IMG/VR virus record: IMGVR_UViG_3300036785_000223
Location: 1-41,334 of that record
DNA length: 41,334 nucleotides
Source: a virus
Direction: 5' to 3' (one strand)
Part shown: positions 16,226 to 22,966 of the stretch, piece by piece
Layout of the letters: every line of letters begins with the position of its first letter
Numbering within the stretch: the first letter of the stretch is position 1
Program-made: the position numbers and the translations under genes
The notes under the pieces: model-generated
What the model was told of the DNA's origin: nothing
Database searches by the model: none
What the model saw: only the letters and a program-made list of their open reading frames with translations

Positions 16226-16921
16226 ATGAGCGCGGGATTTGTTCAGGGACAACTGTCTCAGCTTAGCTTTACCTCGGTTACAAGTTTTAGTTTTGGCTTA
16301 GGCATGTCGTCGGGTGGCGTGGTTGGCGGTGCTGATCATATGCTGGTTGCTTGTATCTGCTGGCTTTTTGATCCTAGCTCTTCATCACCAGCGACGTGGG
16401 ATGGGGTTAGCATGGATTTTGTGACCACCAGCGTCAATACGAATGGGTCCAATTCTTGGATGCGGATATTTGCACTACGCAATCCTAACGCTGGTAATTT
16501 GCTGCTCAATCTTAATTGGACAAACAGCTCTACTGGTTTGGTATTTGCGGCTGAATTTAGCGGGATAAGTGGATGGCGTAATTTTACGAGCGCTTCACCT
16601 ATCGGTACGTCGAGCGGGGGGGTTACCCAAATTACTTCGCCGGGAGACATTGCGGTTGCTATGTTGATGCTAGAGAGCGCGGCGATCAATTCTCGTACCC
16701 AATCCCTGATTTTTCCAGGGTCTCTCGGTGGCTATTTTATGGAACTGGAATACGGCGTTGCTGCGCCTGGAACCACCTTCACGACGTTCTCCAATACTTT
16801 TAGCGGGTCCACGAATGGGTTGTATGGGGCAGTGGATCTTCAACAAGTCTTAATAACTCCAGGTCTCCAGAGCGGGGGCGGAGGGGGTGTGCGTAAGTCT
16901 TTTAAGACGGTGACCTACTAA
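16226..16921 (+). CDS. Beta-sandwich virion protein, diverged paralogue 3
   Basis: GAGGT at 16216-16220 precedes the ATG. The 231-residue protein keeps the general plan of the two upstream paralogues (DHMLVACICWLF, PATWDGVSMDFV, NPNAGNLLLNLNWTNSSTG, a GDIAVAMLM strand and a closing YGAVDLQQ strand) but little exact identity. It ends GGGGGVRKSFKTVTY, a tail like those of the neighbouring proteins after a poly-Gly linker. The next gene starts one base after its stop. It probably belongs to the same surface structure. Confidence 0.7.
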   Translation: MSAGFVQGQLSQLSFTSVTSFSFGLGMSSGGVVGGADHMLVACICWLFDPSSSSPATWDGVSMDFVTTSVNTNGSNSWMRIFALRNPNAGNLLLNLNWTNSSTGLVFAAEFSGISGWRNFTSASPIGTSSGGVTQITSPGDIAVAMLMLESAAINSRTQSLIFPGSLGGYFMELEYGVAAPGTTFTTFSNTFSGSTNGLYGAVDLQQVLITPGLQSGGGGGVRKSFKTVTY

Positions 16922-19813
16922 ATGCAGCGTAAGTTTATCTATCAAGCTGTAGCTAACGTCATTCCGCCGGTTGCGGCGGCGCTGACCGTTGTGACAGCGA
17001 TGTCACCCGACATCGTTGTAACGCGCAATGTTATCTATCAGACGAATGCTTGGGTGCCGGGCCCGCCTCCTCCGCCACCGCCAACAATCGCATCTTATTC
17101 TGCATCGGATGTTGTTACTCCGCAGACGGTGCTGAGCCAAGGAAACGGGTTTGTTGCGGCACCAGCAGCGGCGATTGTCCCCTCGACGTTAGCAACTTCG
17201 TCATCTTCGATTGTTGTCGCTCAGCGAACGGTGCTCAATCAGACCGTTGCTGCGGTGCCGACCCCACCGTTTGCACCGATTACGGCAATGGGTGGGGTCT
17301 CGACCGAGATCATCGTTCGCAGCTGGGTTATTAACCAGACTGTTGCTGCGGCGCCGACGCTACCGTCAGCGCCGCCGATTACATCGATTTTTGCTCCTTC
17401 CCCTGAACGGCAGATAAGGGCGAGGTCTATACCTTTCGACGGATTTGTCTTTGCGCCTCCGGCGCAGACCTGGAGCTTTACGGGCGATCAGCCGCGTTTG
17501 GTTACGGTCAGGCTGAAGATCGGCCAGGACGGATTTATCGGCGCGCCGTTTGTGACGGTGACCGCGCTGTTCTCGCCGTCTGACCTGATCAGAAGATTGC
17601 CACGGCAGCTGCTACAGGATGGCTTTGTCTCGTCTGTGACGGCAGCGGCGGCAACGCCATCAGTATTTGGGTTCTCTGATAGTCCGGCAGCAATTATCAA
17701 GCCGAAGTCTCAGCCGAGCGATCCCTTTATTTCGCAAGCAGCGGCGGTCATTGTAACGCCATCTGCGTTGGCATTCTCTGAACCGCAGTTCGCACGCATT
17801 AAGCCGAGGCCGGTGGAATATCCGACTGCGGCGCCTCTGTTCCCGTCAGTCACGCCTTGGGGTTGGGCCAGCGATCAGTTGTTTGCTCGTCAGCTGTCGC
17901 ATCCACCGCAATTTGCTGATGGATTTGTCTCGCTGCAAGTGACGTTCACGCCTTCGGCGCTTTCGTTCTCGGAGCCGCCATGGACTTTGATCAAGCCGAA
18001 GGCGCGTGAATATCCAGCCTGGGCGCCGTTCTTCCCTCCGACTGGCGCGGTAACGCCATCGAGTTTTGGGTTTAGCGAACATCCGATATCCGTCACACGG
18101 CCGCGAGCGCGTGAATATCCGGCCTTTGCGCCCGCTGTGCCGCCCGTCGTAATTCCGCCGACGCTCGCGTCCTATGTGACCAGCGTTGTTGTAGTTCCAC
18201 GGGTCGTGTTGAACCAAATAACCGGTTTTGTGCCACCGTCTCCGGCTGCAATTCCAGCGACCTTAGCTGCCTATATTGTTAGCGATGTCACTATTCCGCA
18301 GCTGGTGCTGAACCAGGCAAATGGGTTTGTGGCTGTTCCGACAGTAGCGGTCACCACACCATCAAGCTTTTCATTTGTTGATCAAGTCACCACGCATCTC
18401 GGCACGACGGTGCTGTTGATGGAAATTCCGTTTGCGTTAATTCCGCCCGTTGCTACGCCCAGTTCACTAGCGTTTAGCGGGTGGCCATTCCCCGCCTATT
18501 ATCGCAGTGTTGATGAACGACAGCCGCCGCTTGGCTTCTTCTTGCCACCGGGGGCGGTGACAACGCCGTCGAATTTTGCATTCAGTGAGCAGTCTTCTGG
18601 GCATCAGGTTGTCAGTGTGATGCTGACTGATGTTCCGTTCGGGCTAATCGTGCCGACCGTAACGCCGGGACCGTTAGTGTTTAGCGGATGGCCATTTCCG
18701 GCCTATTACCGTGTCGTCGAGGAACACCAGCCACCACTTGGCTTCTTTCTTCCGCCGGGGGCGGCAGTAACTCCGTCGGCGTTCCAGTTCAGCGAACCGG
18801 TTACCGAGCATCAGATCGTCAGCGTGATGCTGACGGATGTGCCGTTTGCGTTTATTCCGCCTGCGCCAACTTCAACGACGTTCCCATGGAGCGCGCAGCC
18901 CGAAGTTATTATCAGACCGAAAGCGCTGGAATATCCAACCAACGCGCCTACGCTTCCGCCGGGCGTTACTATTACGGCGACGTTTTATTCGTGGAGCGCA
19001 TCGCCTGAACTGATCAAAAAGCCGACGCCGTTACTTGCTCCCGACGTCGCGTTCCGGTTGCCGCCTACGCCAATCAATATTTGGGCTTGGAGCGCATCCC
19101 CTGAGCGGATTATTCGGCCGCGACCATTATTGACGCCGTCGGCGGATATTTCGTTTCAGCTGGTGACGCTGGCTCCTTCGTTCTATCCCTGGAGCCCGTC
19201 GCCGGAATTACTCATTCGGCCTAAGCCGCGTGAGTATCCAAGCTACACACCACAAGCGTTCCCGCCCTTCTCGTTTTATCCGTGGAGCGCGTCGCCGGAA
19301 TTAATCATTCGGCCGCGACCGCTGCTAACTCCGGCTGCTGACTTCCAGTTTGTGCCGCCAGCTGCGACGGCGGCGTTCTACCCTTGGAGCCCATCACCCG
19401 AGCGGATCATCAGGCCGCATCCACTGCTGACGCCCGATGTTCTCTATGCGCTTGCGTTCCGGATACCGTTAGTCACTACGCCGTCGTTGTGGCCCTGGAG
19501 CCAATCGCCGGATCCACGGCTTAAATATTGGTTCAACGTTGCGTTGTTGCCGCAGCCGTTTGTGTTCCTGCCGCCATTGCCGCCGCCGGTAGTTGTTGTT
19601 CGACCGGTGTCGCAGGTTGGAACCGGTGGCACGGGTTACGGTAGTCGCACGGTCGGCATGCGCACTGGGCGCATGCATTTGCCGATGAACCTCGGGCGCG
19701 AGGAGATGATGCGATTGATTGTTTCACTGCCGCTGGAAGAACAGGCAGCAATGATGCAGGAACTAGATGATGAGGAGGTTGCTTGGCTGTTAGCAAACCT
19801 TGGTGATATATGA
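16922..19813 (+). CDS. 963-aa protein of about 26 tandem units (Pro/Ser/Thr/aromatic-rich)
   Basis: The protein consists almost entirely of units of about 30-36 residues. A unit has an aromatic strand ([FWY]xFSxxP), a basic strand (xxIIRPRxL or VVxPQTVLNQ), a hydrophobic stretch (GFV, PFAF or AAPxFP) and a TPS/PPT linker. Early units read SDVVTPQTVLSQGNGFVAAP; late ones WSxSPExIIRPRPLLTP. Between 18365 and 18871 the DNA repeats with a 207-base (69-codon) period. Residues from about 890 are a Gly linker (VGTGGTGYGS) and a charged helical cap (LGREEMMRLIVSLPLEEQAA and on). There is no signal peptide, transmembrane segment or cysteine. No family is recognised; a beta-type fibre is likely. Confidence 0.78.
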   Translation: MQRKFIYQAVANVIPPVAAALTVVTAMSPDIVVTRNVIYQTNAWVPGPPPPPPPTIASYSASDVVTPQTVLSQGNGFVAAPAAAIVPSTLATSSSSIVVAQRTVLNQTVAAVPTPPFAPITAMGGVSTEIIVRSWVINQTVAAAPTLPSAPPITSIFAPSPERQIRARSIPFDGFVFAPPAQTWSFTGDQPRLVTVRLKIGQDGFIGAPFVTVTALFSPSDLIRRLPRQLLQDGFVSSVTAAAATPSVFGFSDSPAAIIKPKSQPSDPFISQAAAVIVTPSALAFSEPQFARIKPRPVEYPTAAPLFPSVTPWGWASDQLFARQLSHPPQFADGFVSLQVTFTPSALSFSEPPWTLIKPKAREYPAWAPFFPPTGAVTPSSFGFSEHPISVTRPRAREYPAFAPAVPPVVIPPTLASYVTSVVVVPRVVLNQITGFVPPSPAAIPATLAAYIVSDVTIPQLVLNQANGFVAVPTVAVTTPSSFSFVDQVTTHLGTTVLLMEIPFALIPPVATPSSLAFSGWPFPAYYRSVDERQPPLGFFLPPGAVTTPSNFAFSEQSSGHQVVSVMLTDVPFGLIVPTVTPGPLVFSGWPFPAYYRVVEEHQPPLGFFLPPGAAVTPSAFQFSEPVTEHQIVSVMLTDVPFAFIPPAPTSTTFPWSAQPEVIIRPKALEYPTNAPTLPPGVTITATFYSWSASPELIKKPTPLLAPDVAFRLPPTPINIWAWSASPERIIRPRPLLTPSADISFQLVTLAPSFYPWSPSPELLIRPKPREYPSYTPQAFPPFSFYPWSASPELIIRPRPLLTPAADFQFVPPAATAAFYPWSPSPERIIRPHPLLTPDVLYALAFRIPLVTTPSLWPWSQSPDPRLKYWFNVALLPQPFVFLPPLPPPVVVVRPVSQVGTGGTGYGSRTVGMRTGRMHLPMNLGREEMMRLIVSLPLEEQAAMMQELDDEEVAWLLANLGDI
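18365..18871 (+). repeat. 207-bp in-frame tandem duplication, 2.4 copies
   Basis: Copy 1 starts at 18365, copy 2 at 18572 and a partial copy 3 at 18779. Each full copy encodes two structural units (69 residues), with shared words such as FSGWPFPAYYR, QPPLGFFLPPGA and VSVMLTDVPF. The DNA is clearly similar between copies, whereas most other units of the gene are only similar as protein. This marks the most recent expansion in the gene. Confidence 0.8.
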
Positions 19814-19829
19814 GGCGTGCGAGGGTCTC

Positions 19830-20147
19830 ATGGTGGTGAACATGGCTGATGCGATGCGGAGGAACCTGCAGCGCTTTGTCGAGCAGGACCTGGCGGGCGT
19901 CGTGCGGTGGGACGAAGTGCACGTTCGCGTTCCTGCATCTGGCGAGGGAGAAGTTGTCGAGATTGAGTTCGATGTTGGTCCCGAACATTATCTCGTCGCA
20001 GTCTCGTCCTCAGATGCCAAGCCGCCACTGGGTGAGGTCGCCGTGAACCTGGTTGCGCGCGGTCCGATCGATGAAGGTGTTTGGAGAAACATTGCCGAGC
20101 AGATCAAGGCGATTGCCGCCAGAACTGCGGGAGACTTGAATGGCTAA
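19830..20147 (+). CDS. Hypothetical protein (105 aa)
   Basis: Three in-frame starts exist (19800, 19830, 19842). ATG 19830 is favoured because it lies outside the previous gene and has GAGGG at 19821-19825. The 105-residue protein looks alpha/beta: a helix NMADAMRRNLQRFVEQDL, strands VHVRVPA and VVEIEFDVG, then a C-terminal helix NIAEQIKAIAARTAGDL. It ends inside the start of the scaffold-like gene (8-base overlap). Its function is unknown. Confidence 0.62.
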   Translation: MVVNMADAMRRNLQRFVEQDLAGVVRWDEVHVRVPASGEGEVVEIEFDVGPEHYLVAVSSSDAKPPLGEVAVNLVARGPIDEGVWRNIAEQIKAIAARTAGDLNG

Positions 20148-21279
20148 AGACGACGCGCTGGGGCTGCTGGGCGAAGCCTTAACCCCGGAAGAGCAGAAGT
20201 ACCTGGACAGCCGTGGTGAGACGGAGCTGCCGCCAGAGCCTCCTGCGCCTGCTCCCGAGCCTCCGGTAGCTCCGAAGGCTGAAACTGCACCAGCGAGCAC
20301 GCCTGCCCCGGAGCCGACCCCTCCGGAGGAGGAGGAAGACGACACCCCGGAGCCGATAGACCCCAAAACCGGCAAGCAGCCGCCGAGAAGGGTGCCCTAT
20401 CGTAAGTTTAAGGCGCTGGAAGACCAGCTCACCTCTAAAAACCAGGAGTTCGAGACCACCCGAGCCAGGGTGCAGGAACTGGAGCAAACGATGGCGCGTG
20501 CCGACGAGCGCATGCGCATCATCAATGAGGCCTTGGCGGAGCCCAGTCCTGCGCAGGCGCAAGCCGAGGAGGAGGATCCACGGCCGGATCCGCGCGAGGA
20601 CGTGTTCGCCTACATGGAATGGCAGGAGCGCCAGACCGGACGACTGTTCGAACGCTTCAACGAGCAGATCGAGGGACTGTCCAACCGGCAGGAAGAGGCG
20701 GATCAGTATGCGCAGGTCAGTTCGGAACAGGCACAGCTTGAAAACCAATACCGGCGGGATGCCGGGGCTTATGCGGCGACCAACACCAAGTTTGTTCCGG
20801 CTTACACCTACCTGATGAACATGCGCGATCGGCAGTACACGACGCTCGGTATTAGAGATCCGAACGAGCGGATGGCGCGTATTGTCAATGAAGAGCGCGA
20901 GATCATGCATTCGGCTTACGCCGAAAGGGTCAACCCGGCGCAGCGGATCTATGAGCTGGCGCTGGCTTCAGGATTTAATCCAGACGCGGCACCGGCTGTT
21001 GCAGGAAACGGTGCCCCGGCAGCGGGCTCCTCTGCGCCTGCTGCTGCCGCAGCCCCGGCCTCGGCCCCTGCAGCTCATGCCGGGGCTGCTCCTAACGTAG
21101 CGGCGGAGATCGAGGCGGTGCGTAGAGGGCAGGCAGCAGCGCAGAGCTTGAGCCACGGCGGCGGCGTGCCGCCTGACCAGCTCACGCCCGACATGCTTGG
21201 CAATATGAGCGATGAGGACTTCCAGCATGTGATGAACCGGCTGTCGAAGTCGCGGCAGCGGGAGTTGTTGGGCGGATGA
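20140..21279 (+). CDS. Scaffold-like protein
   Basis: A scaffold directs assembly of the coat protein into a procapsid and then leaves. This 379-residue protein is acidic, Pro/Glu-rich at 30-75 (EEEEDDTPEP) and helical or coiled-coil at about 83-135 and 165-210. It is Ala-rich near 285-315 and ends in a conserved-looking helical segment (LTPDMLGNMSDEDFQHVMNRLS then a basic LSKSRQRELLGG tail). A basic helical end is the coat-binding part in P22-type scaffolds. Its position before the major capsid gene supports the call, but three to five small genes lie between them. Confidence 0.75.
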   Translation: MAKDDALGLLGEALTPEEQKYLDSRGETELPPEPPAPAPEPPVAPKAETAPASTPAPEPTPPEEEEDDTPEPIDPKTGKQPPRRVPYRKFKALEDQLTSKNQEFETTRARVQELEQTMARADERMRIINEALAEPSPAQAQAEEEDPRPDPREDVFAYMEWQERQTGRLFERFNEQIEGLSNRQEEADQYAQVSSEQAQLENQYRRDAGAYAATNTKFVPAYTYLMNMRDRQYTTLGIRDPNERMARIVNEEREIMHSAYAERVNPAQRIYELALASGFNPDAAPAVAGNGAPAAGSSAPAAAAAPASAPAAHAGAAPNVAAEIEAVRRGQAAAQSLSHGGGVPPDQLTPDMLGNMSDEDFQHVMNRLSKSRQRELLGG

Positions 21280-21461
21280 GCTACCCCGAGAACATTGTGC
21301 CGATTGTTTGGGTCGGAACGAACATCGAGCGTTTGGCAAAGATGTTCGACGACATTGACAATGCTAAGCGGGAACTGGACCGAGCGAATGGAATTGTCAA
21401 AGAACACTTGCGGCAAATAACACGAGATCCCGCACGAGGAGGCGGCGACGGCAATGATTGA
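21276..21461 (+). CDS. Small helical protein (61 aa)
   Basis: The start overlaps the scaffold stop (ATGA) and the end overlaps the next gene by eight bases. The 61-residue protein has a helical core (NIERLAKMFDDIDNAKRELD and RANGIVKEHLRQI) and a Gly/Asp tail. Nothing identifies its function; coupling to the scaffold gene suggests an assembly role. Confidence 0.6.
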   Translation: MSYPENIVPIVWVGTNIERLAKMFDDIDNAKRELDRANGIVKEHLRQITRDPARGGGDGND

Positions 21462-21747
21462 TATTCCTGAGAAGGCCAAGGAGTTACGGGCGCAGCTTTC
21501 GAACATGTCGGCTGGAACAATCAGCGATGAGCATATCGAGGCGCTGCAGGAGACCGCGAGGCAGTTGGTGGAGGCGATTGAGGAATGGTATGCAACCGCA
21601 GCTGTTGCTGCGGCAAAGCCAGCAGCACAGCCTGCGACAGCTCCCGAGCCGGATCCGGTGGAAGTAGAGCCCGAGCCTGAAGAGGAAGAGGATCCAGAGC
21701 CGCCTTCGCATACTGGTCGTGGGGGTCGCGGGGGTCGTCACCGATGA
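21454..21747 (+). CDS. Helical protein with acidic Pro/Glu tail (97 aa)
   Basis: SD GAGGAGG lies at 21436-21442, inside the previous gene. Residues 1-45 are helical (PEKAKELRAQLSNMS, EALQETARQLVEAIEEWY). Residues 50-85 are Ala/Pro then almost all Pro/Glu/Asp (EVEPEPEEEEDPEPP), and the end is Gly/Arg (GRGGRGGRHR). The composition echoes the scaffold-like protein, so a scaffold accessory is possible. The stop overlaps the next start. Confidence 0.6.
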   Translation: MIDIPEKAKELRAQLSNMSAGTISDEHIEALQETARQLVEAIEEWYATAAVAAAKPAAQPATAPEPDPVEVEPEPEEEEDPEPPSHTGRGGRGGRHR

Positions 21748-21902
21748 TGGCGAGGCTTGGAAAGTCGCCGCTTGAACTGTGGCGGATTGCGATGCTGGCG
21801 GGCATCATTGCGTTGATGCTGCTTACTGGCGTTCACGACTACGACGACTTGATTTGGTATGGGCTGGGCTGCGCGACCGGTTTCATGGTTTTCGCGACAT
21901 AA
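21744..21902 (+). CDS. Small two-helix membrane protein (52 aa)
   Basis: This 52-codon frame starts at ATG 21744 (ATGA overlap with the previous stop; a second ATG follows at 21747). It contains two hydrophobic stretches: LWRIAMLAGIIALMLLTGV and LIWYGLGCATGFMVFA, separated by the acidic turn HDYDD. A positively charged start (MARLGK) fits an inner-membrane protein. Holin or superinfection-exclusion roles are possible; the sequence does not choose. Its length hides it from many gene callers. Confidence 0.6.
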   Translation: MMARLGKSPLELWRIAMLAGIIALMLLTGVHDYDDLIWYGLGCATGFMVFAT

Positions 21903-21962
21903 ACGCGCGGAAATTTATCAGGAAGTTCAAGATGGGGGGCCGAGCAAATCGGCCCTTTCGGC

Positions 21963-21991
21963 TGATCAGCAACTAGCGTCTGTGATATAAT
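21963..21991 (+). promoter_or_regulatory. Probable promoter with extended -10 TGATATAAT
   Basis: A perfect sigma70-type hexamer TATAAT lies at 21986-21991, with the extended -10 TGn directly before it (TGA at 21983-21985). The -35 region at 17 bases spacing (TGATCA, 21963-21968) is weak, as is usual with extended -10 promoters. It sits 57 bases before the ATG of the gene at 22049 and directly before a long palindrome. This is the clearest promoter that I can see in the window. Confidence 0.6.
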
Positions 21992-22024
21992 GAACCCGTC
22001 AGTCGATGAGCGGCTGACGGGTTC
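21992..22024 (+). promoter_or_regulatory. Perfect 11-bp palindrome overlapping the expected transcription start
   Basis: GAACCCGTCAG (21992-22002) is exactly inverted as CTGACGGGTTC (22014-22024). With one G-T pair and two more pairs the stem becomes 14 bp around a five-base loop, ATGAG. No T-run follows, so it is a poor intrinsic terminator. Its place immediately after the -10 box makes an operator, or a 5' RNA hairpin, more likely. Which protein would bind it is unknown. Confidence 0.55.
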
Positions 22025-22048
22025 TGACAAACAAGACGGAGACCAAAC

Positions 22049-22294
22049 ATGACCCTTTTAGAACGAGCGCAGGCGCAACACAAGGACGCAGTCAAGAAGT
22101 GGGAGAAGTGTACTGAAGCGCGGGAGTTATCGCTGAAGAAACTATTCCAGGCCCAGGCTCGGCTGCAGCAGTCGGTCAAGGAGATCACGCGGGCTCATCG
22201 TAAGGTGCAGAAGATCCGGGTCGAGGAGAAGGCCGCGAACAAGCTGAAGGCATTGAAGCCGCGCGTGGAAGGTGTTAGCGATATCATCGTCTAG
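22049..22294 (+). CDS. Basic coiled-coil protein (81 aa) in an independent cassette
   Basis: SD CGGAGA at 22037-22042 is six bases from the ATG. The 81 residues are almost wholly helical, rich in Lys, Glu, Gln and Ala, with heptad-like spacing (ARELSLKKLFQAQARLQQSV) and a net positive charge. It has one cysteine. The gene has its own apparent promoter, palindrome and terminator, unlike its neighbours, which is the layout of a phage moron or early-expressed gene. It may bind nucleic acid, but no family is recognised. Confidence 0.7.
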   Translation: MTLLERAQAQHKDAVKKWEKCTEARELSLKKLFQAQARLQQSVKEITRAHRKVQKIRVEEKAANKLKALKPRVEGVSDIIV

Positions 22295-22311
22295 CACAAT
22301 CGTCGAACTTA

Positions 22312-22344
22312 GCCGCGTCTCTTGCAGGGGCGCGGCCTTTCTTT
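22312..22344 (+). terminator. Rho-independent terminator after the 81-aa gene
   Basis: GCCGCG (22312-22317) pairs with CGCGGC (22331-22336); G-T and C-G pairs extend the stem to about 10 bp around the loop TTGCA. The stem is followed by CTTTCTTT. It lies 18 bases after the stop of the preceding gene. Confidence 0.7.
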
Positions 22345-22394
22345 GTGGGAACTGTTTATCGTAGCTATGAGTTATCGGATTGGAGGAACGTCCG

Positions 22395-22664
22395 ATGTGT
22401 TTCACCTGGGGCTGGCTCGAACAGCTCTTGATCTGGGTCGTCATCGTTGTTGCGATTGTGGCGATCCTCAAGCTCATCGTTCCCTACATACTCTCCAAGT
22501 TGGGTGCGCCTGCCAGTGAGGGTGTGGCCGTTGCGTTTCGTGCGGTCGATATTGTAATCTGGGCAGTCATTGCGATCTTTGTGATCTACTTCGTGTTTGC
22601 GCTAATTGCTTGTCTGTGGAGCCTGGGCGGAGGATCTTTCCCGCTTTTCCCTCATCCTCGGTAA
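22395..22664 (+). CDS. Two-helix membrane protein, holin-like
   Basis: ATG 22395 has GGAGG at 22382-22386. The 89-residue protein has two long hydrophobic helices: LLIWVVIVVAIVAILKLIVPYIL (about 10-33) and AVDIVIWAVIAIFVIYFVFALIACLW (about 50-76), with a Ser/Gly/Ala link and a Pro/His-rich end. This length and topology suit class II holins. However, it lies beside the major capsid gene, far from the two lysins, so another membrane role cannot be excluded. Confidence 0.62.
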   Translation: MCFTWGWLEQLLIWVVIVVAIVAILKLIVPYILSKLGAPASEGVAVAFRAVDIVIWAVIAIFVIYFVFALIACLWSLGGGSFPLFPHPR

Positions 22665-22966
22665 GTCAGATACCGGAGCTGCCTCCGGTGCCACCTGCTC
22701 CGCCTGACATCTGCAGCGGGTGCTGAACTATCGCTTGACGGCTCGGACTGCACGGTGCTACCAATTGTATTGCGAGATGTGTCGATAAGGCTGCTCACGC
22801 GGTAATCGATAAGGCGTCTTGCTCCCACACCGTCGCGGCTCGGACAAAAACCGCCTCGAACTGATCCCCGTTAGAGGATCGCTGTCGCCCTGGCGACTTG
22901 AAAGCTCCAGGTCTCGTCCGCTCCGAACGTAAATCGGCGCACCACTGAACGCTCAGAGGTGCCGCG
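22665..22966 (+). other. 302-bp noncoding leader of the major capsid gene
   Basis: No credible reading frame was found. A hairpin ACCGGAG/CTCCGGT lies at 22672-22689, flanked by GTCAG (22665-22669) and CTGAC (22704-22708), which could close an outer stem. A second hairpin, GTCGC/GCGAC, lies at 22884-22897. Two 10-base direct repeats are nested: CGGCTCGGAC at 22739 and 22836, and TCGATAAGGC at 22782 and 22806. A capsid gene SD, AGAGGT, lies at 22955-22960. A structured 5' leader or a promoter region is possible, but I see no good -10/-35 pair. Confidence 0.45.

Noticed and set aside
9982-16921. A diversity-generating retroelement acting on the paralogous fibre genes
   Set aside because: No reverse transcriptase, template repeat or adenine-biased variable repeat was seen in the window; the variation looks like ordinary duplication and divergence.
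16922-19600. Regular repeats that could suggest a CRISPR array or other noncoding repeat region
   Set aside because: The repeats are in one open frame, vary at DNA level and keep the protein pattern, so they are coding units.
20179-20910. Long open frame on the minus strand opposite the scaffold-like gene
   Set aside because: It is Arg/Leu-rich shadow coding opposite a high-GC gene with clear SD, overlaps and family features; the same holds for minus-strand frames at 25020-25898 and 30082-30849.
22622-22726. Proline-rich frame (QIPELPPVPPAPPDICSGC) following the holin-like gene, possibly reached by frameshift
   Set aside because: It has no start or ribosome site of its own and no slippery sequence is evident; only a relative with the frames fused would revive it.
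22734-22770. Promoter in the capsid leader based on TTGACG at 22734 and TTGTAT at 22765
   Set aside because: The spacing is about 25 bases, too long for a sigma70 promoter, and no better -10 is present at 16-18 bases.
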